NCBI RefSeq assembly: GCF_003015185.1
Contig: NZ_CP027860.1
Location: 4,020,501-4,084,500, forward strand
Source: Ahniella affigens
Lineage (GTDB): Bacteria > Pseudomonadota > Gammaproteobacteria > Xanthomonadales > Ahniellaceae
DNA: 64,000 bases
Direction of reading: 5' to 3'
The translations under genes and the position numbers were made by a program. The notes beneath the pieces are model-generated. The model searched no databases and was not told where the DNA came from. It worked only from the letters and a program-made list of their open reading frames with translations. Positions 35,509 through 44,583 of the stretch are shown one piece after another. Every line of letters begins with the position of its first letter. Position 1 is the first letter of the stretch.

Positions 35509-37938
35509 ATGCGCGAGTTTCAGTTTGCATTGCGCCGCCTGTTGCGTCATCCATGGTCCAGCGCGGCCATGTTGATCGGCATGGGCCTGAGCTTCGCCAT
35601 GGTCATCACGACCGGCGCCTTGAGCCGCGCCTTGCTCGCTGTACCCGATGCCTTACCGACGGCCGATCGCGTTCAACTCGTGACACTGGCGCCAGAAGGC
35701 AGCGCCGGCGACCCAAGCCGACGGACGGTCTGGTCGTATCCGGCCTACCAAGCCTTGCAGGCGGCGATGGGTCCGACCCAGTCCGTTGAGGCAGTGACGT
35801 TGAAACCGATTTCATTGACCGTGGCAACCCCAGGTGGCAGCGTGCGCGCGCCGGTTGAAATCGTGTCGCCCGGCTATTTTCAGGCGTTGTCAGTCGCGCC
35901 AGAACGCGGCCCGGGATTCAGCACGTCCGCGGCCATTGGCACCCAGGAACTCGTGATTTCGGCACTGGAATGGCAGCGTCGCTTTGCCGGCAATCCCAAC
36001 ATCATCGGGCAGTCGGTCCTCGTGCAGGGTGTGCCGTTCATCGTGGTTGGCGTGCTGCCGGCGGGGTTTCGCGGGCTGTCGGAGCAGGCGGACTACTGGC
36101 TGCCCATGGCCGCTGCGCCCGCTGTCACGTTTCCGTCCCGATTGAAGGGCGCACAGAGCTTCTGGCATTCCGTGTTCATCGTTGATGACCAGACATCACC
36201 GCACGCCGCGCAATGGCAGGCGCCAGCCAAAGCGGTGGGCGCAGCCATCAATCTGCAGCAAGCGGGTCGACCGGTTGGCGTTCAGATCGCGACCGTTTCT
36301 TGGCGCCAGTGGCGCCTGGACCCGAGCCTGCACTCGGCACTTCGGGCACTCAAGCTGTGCAGCCAGATCATGTTGGCGATTGTCACGCTGAATCTTGGCA
36401 TGGTGGGACTCGCCCGCCTGAGCAGCCGACGCCGCGAGTTGGGCATCCTTGCCGCCGTAGGTGCGACCGCATGGCGCTTGATGCTCGCCACGACCGGCGA
36501 GCTGTTGCTACTTCTTTGTGCCGGCCTGTTGTTGGCCTGGACCATCGCAGGCATTGTGCTTGCCCAACTACCTGTGTGGTTCGGCAATTTGCTCGGCAGT
36601 AGCGTGACGCCCGCTAGCCTGGCCTTGGATCTGCCCCAACTCCTGAACGTCGGCCTGATCGGTCTGCTCGTCGCCGCGCTCCTGATTGCGCTTGCCGGTG
36701 GCCTGGGCCAATTGGCGCGCACCGCCGAGTTGGTTCGCGGCGGCGACAACCGACCGGTGCAGCGTTGGCACAGCTGGATCGCCGGCATCCAGTTTGCGCT
36801 GGCCAGCGCACTCACGCTGGCGGCCGTATTGGCTGCTGGCCTGGCGTGGCGCTCGGTGCAAACGCCTTTGGGCTTTGATCCCGAAAACGTGTTAAGCGCG
36901 CAGATTTCGGTCCCGGCTGCGTTGCGGCCCGCTGACGGTACGGCCGGCGCGATGATGCGCATCGAGTCAGCGTTTCAACAGGCACCGGGCGCGAAGGCAA
37001 TTGGCGCGGCCGGCTGCCTGCCGGTTCAGGGCGGCTGCGACTTCGTGAACGTCACGCCTGCGGGTTCTGGTCAAACGACGGAATGGCCTGCAGGATTGAA
37101 TCAGATCGACGGTGCGTATCTCGATGCGATGGGCATCCGTGTGTTCAGTGGTCGCAGCTTCAACACCGCCGACCGCGCCGACAGCCAACCCGTTGCAATA
37201 GTTAATCGCAGTTTTGTCGACCGCTATCTGCCGGCCGCCAATGCCTTGGGGCAGCAAGTCAGCGTCAGTGTTGGCTGGCCGGAATCTGGCAGCGCGGAAA
37301 TCGTCGGCGTCGTCGACGATACCTTGGGCACCGACCTGGATGCAGATCCCGAGCCGATGATCTACCTGCCGATGGCGCAGATGGCCTACGACGACAACTT
37401 TGTCGTCATCAAACTCGAACCTGGTACGGATGTGCTCACGGTCAGCACCAGCCTTGAAAAGCTTCTGGCCCGGACCGAACCGAACCTCGCACTGTTTGAC
37501 GTGACGACGATGAGTCAGCGCTTTGCGAATCTGACCGAGCGGCGCCGCATCGCGGCGTTACTCGTGCTGACCATCACGGTACTTGCCGTGCTGTTGGCCG
37601 CGGTCGGCGTATTCGCCACGTTTAGTTTGAATATGGCGCAGCGCCGGAAGGAACTGGCCGTGCGCTTTGCGCTGGGCGCCCGCGTGCGCGACCTGCGGCA
37701 GTTGATCGTGCGCCAAGTACTGCGCTTTGCCAGCGTCTCGGCGCTGCTCGGGCTGGGGCTTGGGGCGCTGTTCGCCAATCGTCTCGCCGCGCAGTTGCCG
37801 ATGTTGGATCAGCAGGTGCCGACCCCTTACTTGCTGGTCTTGCTGATCATGACGGTGACGACCGTGCTGGCAGTCTGGGTGCCTACCCGCCAGGCGCTTC
37901 GCGCCGAGCCGACTGAGGCGCTGAAGGCCGGCGGCTGA
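35509..37938 (+). CDS. Orphan FtsX/MacB-like ABC transporter permease
   Basis: The protein has about 809 residues from ATG 35509, with AAGGAG nine bases upstream; the frame opens earlier without a ribosome site. MREFQFALRRLLRHPWSS starts the first helix. A MacB-like periplasmic domain follows (SPGYFQALSVAPERGPGF, a G-x-F pattern), then an FtsX block (residues about 290-410), a second periplasmic domain (NRSFVDRYLP, VGVVDDT) and a second FtsX block ending ALRAEPTEALKAGG. No ATP-binding subunit is adjacent. The preceding RpoN-type element suggests inducible expression. Confidence 0.9.
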   Translation: MREFQFALRRLLRHPWSSAAMLIGMGLSFAMVITTGALSRALLAVPDALPTADRVQLVTLAPEGSAGDPSRRTVWSYPAYQALQAAMGPTQSVEAVTLKPISLTVATPGGSVRAPVEIVSPGYFQALSVAPERGPGFSTSAAIGTQELVISALEWQRRFAGNPNIIGQSVLVQGVPFIVVGVLPAGFRGLSEQADYWLPMAAAPAVTFPSRLKGAQSFWHSVFIVDDQTSPHAAQWQAPAKAVGAAINLQQAGRPVGVQIATVSWRQWRLDPSLHSALRALKLCSQIMLAIVTLNLGMVGLARLSSRRRELGILAAVGATAWRLMLATTGELLLLLCAGLLLAWTIAGIVLAQLPVWFGNLLGSSVTPASLALDLPQLLNVGLIGLLVAALLIALAGGLGQLARTAELVRGGDNRPVQRWHSWIAGIQFALASALTLAAVLAAGLAWRSVQTPLGFDPENVLSAQISVPAALRPADGTAGAMMRIESAFQQAPGAKAIGAAGCLPVQGGCDFVNVTPAGSGQTTEWPAGLNQIDGAYLDAMGIRVFSGRSFNTADRADSQPVAIVNRSFVDRYLPAANALGQQVSVSVGWPESGSAEIVGVVDDTLGTDLDADPEPMIYLPMAQMAYDDNFVVIKLEPGTDVLTVSTSLEKLLARTEPNLALFDVTTMSQRFANLTERRRIAALLVLTITVLAVLLAAVGVFATFSLNMAQRRKELAVRFALGARVRDLRQLIVRQVLRFASVSALLGLGLGALFANRLAAQLPMLDQQVPTPYLLVLLIMTVTTVLAVWVPTRQALRAEPTEALKAGG

Positions 37939-38113
37939 ACGCATTGCGGTCGCGGCAATCAGACGAGTCGGCCCGGTCGGCAATAGCATGGGTTCGACGG
38001 CAGGTGGCTAAGCGTAGGTTCCCCACGCCGCACGTTTGGCACACCCGTGCTGCCATTAATTCAAGCACGCGATTTGTTCGCAAACGTGCAACGTGCTGAG
38101 GTATCGATCCGGA

Positions 38114-39679
38114 CTATTCAAAACTGTCGCGAAACAACAGTCCTTCGGCGCCGAACTCGAAGGCGCCGCGATCACGGGCGGCGTCTCGCGGGTAGCCTCG
38201 CTGATCAAGGCTTGGCACCGAGGCGGTGTTGACGCCCGTGTCGCGGGCGGGACTATTGCTCGCCATCGCCAGCGTGGGCGTCGGCCCGCCATTGTTGGCG
38301 ACCGCGCCGAGCATCGCGTCGGCAAAACTCGCACTGGCGGTCACCGGCGTTTCGTTGCCGCCGCCACCGGAGCGCACTTGCGGCCATTGCATATTGCCGC
38401 CGCCATCAAACTGCGCGGGATTGTTCATCGCCCAATTGACGAACACATTGCCGCCGGAGTTATTGGCAAAAATCGTGTTGGTCAGGGTCAGTTGATTCGG
38501 CGCATTGATCGAGATGCCCGCCGCGAATGCCGCGGTGGCGACATTATTCGCGATCGTGCTGTTGACGATCTGGATCGGCGCGGTGTTGGTCAACGCCATC
38601 GCGGCGCCGAGCCCCTGGCGGGCGACATTGCCGGCAAACGTGGCGTTTCGGATCATGCCGCTCGCGCTGCCGGCCACAAACAATCCGCCAAAACCATTGG
38701 CCTCGTTGTTGATAAACGCGACGCGCTCCAGCGCGAACGGGCCGTCTTGAATATAGGCGCCGCCGGTATGCTGCGTACTCGATAGCTGCCGATTGCCCTG
38801 AAACAGCACATCCTCGAAGCGACTGCGGCTTTGCGTGTCGTACATCACCGAAAAGAAGCCAGCGCCAAAAGCGTTGCTGGTGTTATCGACAAAGCGGGTG
38901 CGGCAGACGTCGAGCAAACGTGCGGCGCCATCAACACCAAGCCCGCCTGCATTGCCGCCGTTACCTGGGTTGCCACCCGTTCCAATTGCCTGATTACCGA
39001 TGAACGCACTGTCGACGATGTTCACCGCCAGTGTGCCAAGCGAATAGACCGCACCACCGTTACTGCCGGTGTTGTTCTGAAAGCGCGAGTCGGCGATATC
39101 GATCCGATTCAGCAACAGAGCGTACAGGGCGCCGCCGCCATCATCCTGGCTGCTGCCATCAAGCGGTGCATCACTGTTCACGATGTCCACATCGACGAGG
39201 CTGAGATTGATCTTGTGCGGAAACGTCTGATTGAAGTCGGCAAAAATCGCCGCGCCGCGGCCATCGCTGACGCGTGCGTCAAGCAGGTTCAGATGCTGCA
39301 ACGTGACCGTGAACACCGGCGCATTGGCATTGGGATTCGTATTGATGATGCGCAGAATACGCCGCGCGTCGCCACCAGACAGCGTGACCAAACCACCGCC
39401 GTCGAGCACCACGTCGCGGCTCACGGTCAGCGTGCTCGTCAACACGATCGTGCTGGGATTCGAACCCAGGTTGAACGTGATCGCGCCGCCCGCATCAAGG
39501 GCTGCCTGGATCATCGCCGTCGTGACGCTGCCGGGGCTGCCGTTCCCCAGTACCGTACCGCCGGCCGTGGCCTGTGCCGCAACCGGCGTACAGAAACTTT
39601 GCGCGGCCAGGGGCCCTGCAGCCAGCAGGGCCAGCAGCAGCACCAAGAGGCTGCGGAGCAATTGGAATGCGCGAATCAT
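38114..39679 (-). CDS. Secreted right-handed beta-helix protein with DxFE tail
   Basis: The protein has 521 residues with a signal peptide (1-26, LLVLLLALLAAGPLAAQ). The body is a series of short repeats such as NRIDIADSRFQNNTGSNGG and IVNSTIANNVATA, typical of parallel beta-helix/choice-of-anchor-Q proteins. SPARDTGVN and DQRGYPRDAARDRGAFEFG are the C-terminal module of that group. The last residues are LFRDSFE, one of four proteins in this window sharing this tail. Function is unknown; it is probably outer surface or extracellular. Confidence 0.85.
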   Translation of the reverse strand: MIRAFQLLRSLLVLLLALLAAGPLAAQSFCTPVAAQATAGGTVLGNGSPGSVTTAMIQAALDAGGAITFNLGSNPSTIVLTSTLTVSRDVVLDGGGLVTLSGGDARRILRIINTNPNANAPVFTVTLQHLNLLDARVSDGRGAAIFADFNQTFPHKINLSLVDVDIVNSDAPLDGSSQDDGGGALYALLLNRIDIADSRFQNNTGSNGGAVYSLGTLAVNIVDSAFIGNQAIGTGGNPGNGGNAGGLGVDGAARLLDVCRTRFVDNTSNAFGAGFFSVMYDTQSRSRFEDVLFQGNRQLSSTQHTGGAYIQDGPFALERVAFINNEANGFGGLFVAGSASGMIRNATFAGNVARQGLGAAMALTNTAPIQIVNSTIANNVATAAFAAGISINAPNQLTLTNTIFANNSGGNVFVNWAMNNPAQFDGGGNMQWPQVRSGGGGNETPVTASASFADAMLGAVANNGGPTPTLAMASNSPARDTGVNTASVPSLDQRGYPRDAARDRGAFEFGAEGLLFRDSFE

Positions 39680-39900
39680 GGATCGAGCATAGCCCGATCA
39701 TCGCGATCGGAACCGCCGACTCGTCACGGATTTTCGCGATCGCGCCGCAGATGTCCGGTCGGATTCAGATCATTCTGGGCGTCCCGACCCACACGGAGCC
39801 CGGTATCAGTCCGGGTTCATTGACAGGACACGGCACGCATCGACGCTGACTTGCTTCCGAGCTGTCCTGAATCGTTTGCCACCGCTCTGTCCGGCCGCAA

Positions 39901-41358
39901 CTATTCGAAATCGTTCGCGTACATGGGCTCGATGAACGCATATTGGCGCGCCGTACCAGCGGTAATGTCGGCGGGCGCCGTACCTGTCGTTGCGCGCGGG
40001 CGGCGCACGGCGGGGGCATCGATCCAGACGATCGCACCGGCCAGCAACGACTGCTGCGCCGCGTTGTAGACCGCGGCACTGGCGTCCACCATCTGACCAA
40101 CTTGCACGCCGGCAAAGAACTGTTCTGCCGTCAGCGGCGCGCCAAACTCGTCGGCAAACGTCGCGCCGGTGGTGTCCACTTGCAGTCCTTGAATCGTGAC
40201 CCGTGGCGGCGTAATGGCCTGCACCGGGCCACGGACGGCGACATCGCTGGCATCGGGATTGCCACGATCGCGGACCAAGGTGGCAAAAGCGCGATTTTGC
40301 CGATCCACATAACCGCGGACCTGCACCTGGCGCGACTGCGTCAGGCCTTGGGCCAGAATATCGTCCCGATCACGAACTTGCGCAGACCATCGCACGGGAA
40401 TTCCAAGCACCGTGATTTGCGTCCCGGGCAGCACCGCAGCCGGTGCCACCGGGCCTTCAAAGCGGACCACCTGGTAGACGAACTCGATATCGGCTGCATC
40501 AAAGTGCGTGGCATCCACATAACTGCCGTGCAAAATCACGCCGACACCCGGATCAAGATCCTCGATCGAGCCGAGCGCAAACGTCGTTTCCGGCAGAATA
40601 TTGATGGTCAGATCGCCCATCAGGAACTGGGTCGCACTCGTGACCTCGGTAACGAGCCCCTCCAGGAACCCGGTTGCGGCGGGCGTGCCAACGGGTACCA
40701 GATCAACGCAGCGGGCATCGGTGACGCCACCGAGCGTCGCGCCAGGCGGCAGCGACGCTGTGCCCGTCGCCCGGATTTCGAGAAACTCGCCCACCTGTGG
40801 GGCGGCTGCCACGCAATCGGCGACGGCCAGTCCGGCCAGATCCACCCATTGCGCACCTACCTGCACCAAACTTGCTGGCGCGCCGATTGCGGTCACCGGC
40901 CCGGTCAATAGGAATCGGGGCGGCAACGCACCGCGCCGTTCCACCAAGCTTGCGAGCACACTGCCATTGGCATCAACCAAGCCTGAAACGACGACGGGCG
41001 TACCAAGCGGCAGCGTCAAGCTCGGTCCGACGCCCAGCAGATTGGTGTCCGCCGTGATCGTGAGTGGCTGCCCGAGCACCGCCAGTGGCGAACTCTGTGT
41101 CACGAGCCCAATCAGGGTGTAACTGAAAATGGGCGTTGCCAGCCCCTCCATTGCCGCATTCGCATGCCAACGTGCATGCAGCCCATCCCGGTGATAGCGG
41201 AGATCATTGAGCGTCGCCGGCTGGTCGTCGAGAATAATCGGCGTGTCCAGCGGCAACGTAACGGGCTCGCCACTGATGACGAGGTCCAAGGACTGAGCCG
41301 AACCCCCGAAACTGAGGCACATCAGTCCTGCCGAAAAATAATGTTTCATGCCGCGCAT
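39901..41358 (-). CDS. Secreted DUF5666-like protein with DxFE tail
   Basis: The protein has 485 residues with a signal peptide (MKHYFSAGLMCLSFGGSAQ). The body has repeated small beta-barrel units with alternating G-x-V and L-x-G-x-V-x-A patterns (e.g. LLTGPVTAIGAP, FEGPVAPAAVLPGTQITVLG), matching the DUF5666 repeat style. It ends MYANDFE, the same tail class as the neighbouring beta-helix and CotH proteins. Function is unknown. Confidence 0.8.
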   Translation of the reverse strand: MRGMKHYFSAGLMCLSFGGSAQSLDLVISGEPVTLPLDTPIILDDQPATLNDLRYHRDGLHARWHANAAMEGLATPIFSYTLIGLVTQSSPLAVLGQPLTITADTNLLGVGPSLTLPLGTPVVVSGLVDANGSVLASLVERRGALPPRFLLTGPVTAIGAPASLVQVGAQWVDLAGLAVADCVAAAPQVGEFLEIRATGTASLPPGATLGGVTDARCVDLVPVGTPAATGFLEGLVTEVTSATQFLMGDLTINILPETTFALGSIEDLDPGVGVILHGSYVDATHFDAADIEFVYQVVRFEGPVAPAAVLPGTQITVLGIPVRWSAQVRDRDDILAQGLTQSRQVQVRGYVDRQNRAFATLVRDRGNPDASDVAVRGPVQAITPPRVTIQGLQVDTTGATFADEFGAPLTAEQFFAGVQVGQMVDASAAVYNAAQQSLLAGAIVWIDAPAVRRPRATTGTAPADITAGTARQYAFIEPMYANDFE

Positions 41359-41475
41359 CGCCGTTCATCCTGAATCTGTGTCGATGAAGATAGTAAGCAA
41401 AGCGTGCGCCAGTTCACATCCGGTGAATCACCCACGCAAACGTGAGGGGCCATTCACATTGTGCCGATCGGGTTG

Positions 41476-41507
41476 GGGCGCCAGTCCAGGTTTGGCTGAT
41501 GGCGCCC
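41476..41507 (-). terminator. Hairpin downstream of the CotH gene
   Basis: GGGCGCCA (41476-41483) and TGGCGCCC (41500-41507) form an 8-bp GC-rich stem nine bases beyond the CotH-gene stop on the minus strand. No T-run follows, so terminator function is tentative. Confidence 0.4.
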
Positions 41508-41515
41508 AAGCGCTC

Positions 41516-43726
41516 TTACTCGAAACTATTGCCGAACAAATTTTCAGCAGTGCAGTTGCTGGCGACAAACACCCCGGGCGATCCGATATCGGTGAGGTTC
41601 GACCCGTTCGGGTTGGACAGGACAGCGCCATGGACGTCCCCCACGGTCGATAGCACCCAACTGGCGATCGTGTCCTGACCCAGCGCTGCACATGGCACCT
41701 GACCACTCGCATTCTGCGTTCGGATGGTCCCCGGGAACGTTTGATCGCCATAGGTCAGACGGTCGATCAACACCCCACCGGAGTCGTACACGTTGATCTG
41801 ATCGCTGCGACCATAGTTGGCGCCACCCACTGCGACCGACCCCAGTTCGCCCAGGATTTTCGCAGACGGTGGCAAGTTCCAGGCAGTGCGAAAGGTTTCG
41901 GCAACCACATCGGTGATCACCACACTCTGATCGGCCGCCAGGATGCCCGCCGGCGACAAGCTGAATCCTGGCAAGCCCACCTGATCGTCTTTCAATACCC
42001 AACCCGTCAGATCAATAGACTGGCCACTCCGATTGGTGATTTCGACAAACTCACCCTGATTGCCCGAGTACATGTACTCCGTGATCTGCAGCGGCTGTGC
42101 CGCACCCAGGTTGTACTCGATGCTCATGGGCCCGCGCTCGGCGAGCACTGGCAGAAAACTAAGTGACCCAAACCCGTTTCCGGCCGTGCCCATGACGTAG
42201 TAGTCCACACGCTGACCCGGTGCGCCCGGCAACGGCATCGCCACACCATAACGACCATCGCCCGCCGCGCCGTCACCCGAAAGGCCATCGTCCAACATCG
42301 TCACGCGATAATAAATGTCGTTGGGATTGGGCCGGTAGAACAGCTCGATTCGCGTGATGCCGCCAACGCCGGCAACAGCATTGGCTGTCACATAGACCGT
42401 CGCGCCAGGGCTTGGCGTACTGTTACTGGCAGCGACGTTGCTCAACGTCGGACCGGTCACCGCAAGCTCAGGATTCGTCGTGGCATTGGCCAAATAGGCC
42501 GCACGGCCGTCAATGAATTGGCGAACGCCCGGCACGGTGCCGCCTGCCAATCCCGATACCGGCTGCCCGTTCAAACCATTGGTCAACGTAATCGTCGTGG
42601 TGCCAAAGCCGTCGGTAAAATTCTGCGTGGTGTAGATTTTCTTGGTATCTGCCGCAACGGCGGTCGCAATCAGATCGCGGCGGGTTTCAAAGCGGGTTTG
42701 AAAATAGCTCGCCCAATTCACATTGGCCATCACCGTCCGGTAATGCGCCATATAGCGCTGACGAAGCTCAGGCAGGCCCAGGACGCGATTCAGAAATGGC
42801 TTGTTGGTCTGACTGAAATTGCGATTGATGGTCCACGTTGTCTGGGTCCACGTTTCGTTCGCATCGCGCTGAATGATGTGCGTCCGGTTGTCGACCGTGT
42901 CGCGATAGGTCATGAAATCGCAACCCTTGTTGATGTACGAATCATCATCGGTCAGCAGGTTCTCCAGTGCGACGGTCCAGATCGATGGATCAATGGCAAT
43001 GGTGCGATCCATCGCATCAATCTGTGTCTGATTGGTGAGCGGCTCCTGTGTCAGGATACGCGTCATCTCGATGAATTCAGCGGTGGCCTCGGCCAAAGTC
43101 AAGCCAGCAGTCTCCTGAATCTCATAGCTCGCGTTCAGCGTCGGACTATAGGTCAGCCCTGGGCCGCTCGGATTATTGGCACATCGCACCCTGAGCCCAT
43201 CGCCATTGCTGAAATAGCGTCGCAGAAGCGCTTTGTCAGTCTGCTGCACATTGTTGTAGACCCCCCAGTTCGCGCCATTGATACGCACGATCACGTTGTT
43301 GGCGCGCGCGTTGGGCACAAACAAGGCGAGGTAGTTGTTGAACTCGACTTCGCGCGTAAACGTTGGGTCACGCCAGCCGTTGTTCAGATTGATCGTGTCA
43401 TACCCCATCAGCTCCTGCGCCAAATCAACGGCATCCATTTGCAACTTCAATGAGAACTTCTGCGAGCCGCTAGGCAAGCCCGTGAACGACGTATTGCCGC
43501 GAATCCGAATGCCCACATTGGGATACGTCGTGCCGTCTACCGTCACCGAACCAATGAGGTCGGTCTCCGATGCATAGTTCTGGCGCAGCAGCGTCTCCCA
43601 ATTGGATTGGGTGAAGGTGATGTCAATCGTACGAAGGACATTCGGATCATAGAAATCCTGCGCACGGAGCGCAGGCGCCAAGACCAGACCAAAGAGTGCC
43701 AGCGCCAGTACCTTCAGACCTCGCAT
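41516..43726 (-). CDS. Secreted CotH-kinase/lamin-tail protein with DxFE tail
   Basis: The protein has 736 residues with a signal peptide (LALALFGLVLAPALRA). The N-terminal domain is CotH-like (GIRIRGNTSF, KFSLKLQMD, NNGWRDPTF, NWGVYNNVQQTDK, DANETW). A short beta-sandwich follows (about 440-540), then a lamin-tail domain around residues 570-700 (ITEYMYSGNQGEFVEITNRSG, LTGWVLKDD). It ends ENLFGNSFE. CotH members can be protein kinases, but which residues are active here is not certain. A large surface protein of unknown target. Confidence 0.88.
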   Translation of the reverse strand: MRGLKVLALALFGLVLAPALRAQDFYDPNVLRTIDITFTQSNWETLLRQNYASETDLIGSVTVDGTTYPNVGIRIRGNTSFTGLPSGSQKFSLKLQMDAVDLAQELMGYDTINLNNGWRDPTFTREVEFNNYLALFVPNARANNVIVRINGANWGVYNNVQQTDKALLRRYFSNGDGLRVRCANNPSGPGLTYSPTLNASYEIQETAGLTLAEATAEFIEMTRILTQEPLTNQTQIDAMDRTIAIDPSIWTVALENLLTDDDSYINKGCDFMTYRDTVDNRTHIIQRDANETWTQTTWTINRNFSQTNKPFLNRVLGLPELRQRYMAHYRTVMANVNWASYFQTRFETRRDLIATAVAADTKKIYTTQNFTDGFGTTTITLTNGLNGQPVSGLAGGTVPGVRQFIDGRAAYLANATTNPELAVTGPTLSNVAASNSTPSPGATVYVTANAVAGVGGITRIELFYRPNPNDIYYRVTMLDDGLSGDGAAGDGRYGVAMPLPGAPGQRVDYYVMGTAGNGFGSLSFLPVLAERGPMSIEYNLGAAQPLQITEYMYSGNQGEFVEITNRSGQSIDLTGWVLKDDQVGLPGFSLSPAGILAADQSVVITDVVAETFRTAWNLPPSAKILGELGSVAVGGANYGRSDQINVYDSGGVLIDRLTYGDQTFPGTIRTQNASGQVPCAALGQDTIASWVLSTVGDVHGAVLSNPNGSNLTDIGSPGVFVASNCTAENLFGNSFE

Positions 43727-43879
43727 CGCACGTTCTCCGCATCAAAAGATGTCGGCGATAGTACCGCTGGAGCTGGGCACGCACGCTCGAATCGCCCACA
43801 AAATCAGGCTGCGTGGCCAAAATCCTAGATTTGTACACAATTCGGACGAGCGCGCTTTTCGGTCAGGCCGCTTCCGCTC

Positions 43880-44254
43880 TCACCCCAGCGGCCGCAACTG
43901 ATCAGCCACGCTTCGCGTTTGCAGCGTGACGACATCACCCGTGTGTTTGGTCGACTTCCGCTCGATCAACATGAGGTGGCATTCATCCTCAGCGATCGGG
44001 TTGTGACGCACGCCTTTCGGCACCACGAACAGATCGCCCGCATGAAGCACCACGGTGCGGTCTTCCATTTCGATTTTCAGGGTGCCTTGGAGAATGTAAA
44101 AGAGCTCGTCCTCGTGGTCGTGACAGTGCCACGTCAGCGTCCCGTGAACCTTAGCCACTTTGACGAACGATTCGTCCAGATCGGCTATGACCCGCGGCGA
44201 CCAAAGCTCGGTCAAATTGGCGGCGATCGACAGAGGCGATACAGGGTCGGACAT
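43880..44254 (-). CDS. Cupin domain protein
   Basis: The protein has 124 residues from ATG 44254, which has GAGGA upstream; an upstream extension of the frame is non-coding. WHCHDHEDELFYILQGTL and FVVPKGVRHNPIAEDE carry the His/Glu metal-binding cupin motifs. No enzymatic role is assignable. It stands alone between the CotH gene and the divergent tricorn-like protease. Confidence 0.85.
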   Translation of the reverse strand: MSDPVSPLSIAANLTELWSPRVIADLDESFVKVAKVHGTLTWHCHDHEDELFYILQGTLKIEMEDRTVVLHAGDLFVVPKGVRHNPIAEDECHLMLIERKSTKHTGDVVTLQTRSVADQLRPLG

Positions 44255-44510
44255 TTGGCATTCCTCGTTGGCATCAATACCCCATGGTAGCGCCGAGCGA
44301 TGCAATCTGGCCCGGCGTGGTCGACGGCTACGCCCGCCCGCCATTGCTTTAGATGGCGAGCATGCCAACTGGATACACCTTGCGACGACCCCAGACGCGC
44401 TGATCTCATCCCGCAACGCGGTGTGAGGCGCCGGGCCAATCCGACACTGAATCCTTGGACGTCGTGTGATCGATGCACGGCGTGGGAGCCGCGGCCACAG
44501 CCAATTTCGC

Positions 44511-44532
44511 TTGCTCTTTTGGCATAGAGCAA
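44511..44532. promoter_or_regulatory. Dyad upstream of the tricorn-like gene
   Basis: TTGCTC (44511-44516) and GAGCAA (44527-44532) are separated by ten bases and lie 52 bases before the ATG at 44584. It may be an operator. Otherwise 44255-44583 shows nothing clear. Confidence 0.3.
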
Positions 44533-44583
44533 TTTGCCAGGGGTCCGGTTACGCTCGACGAGTCACTACAAAACATACCGCCC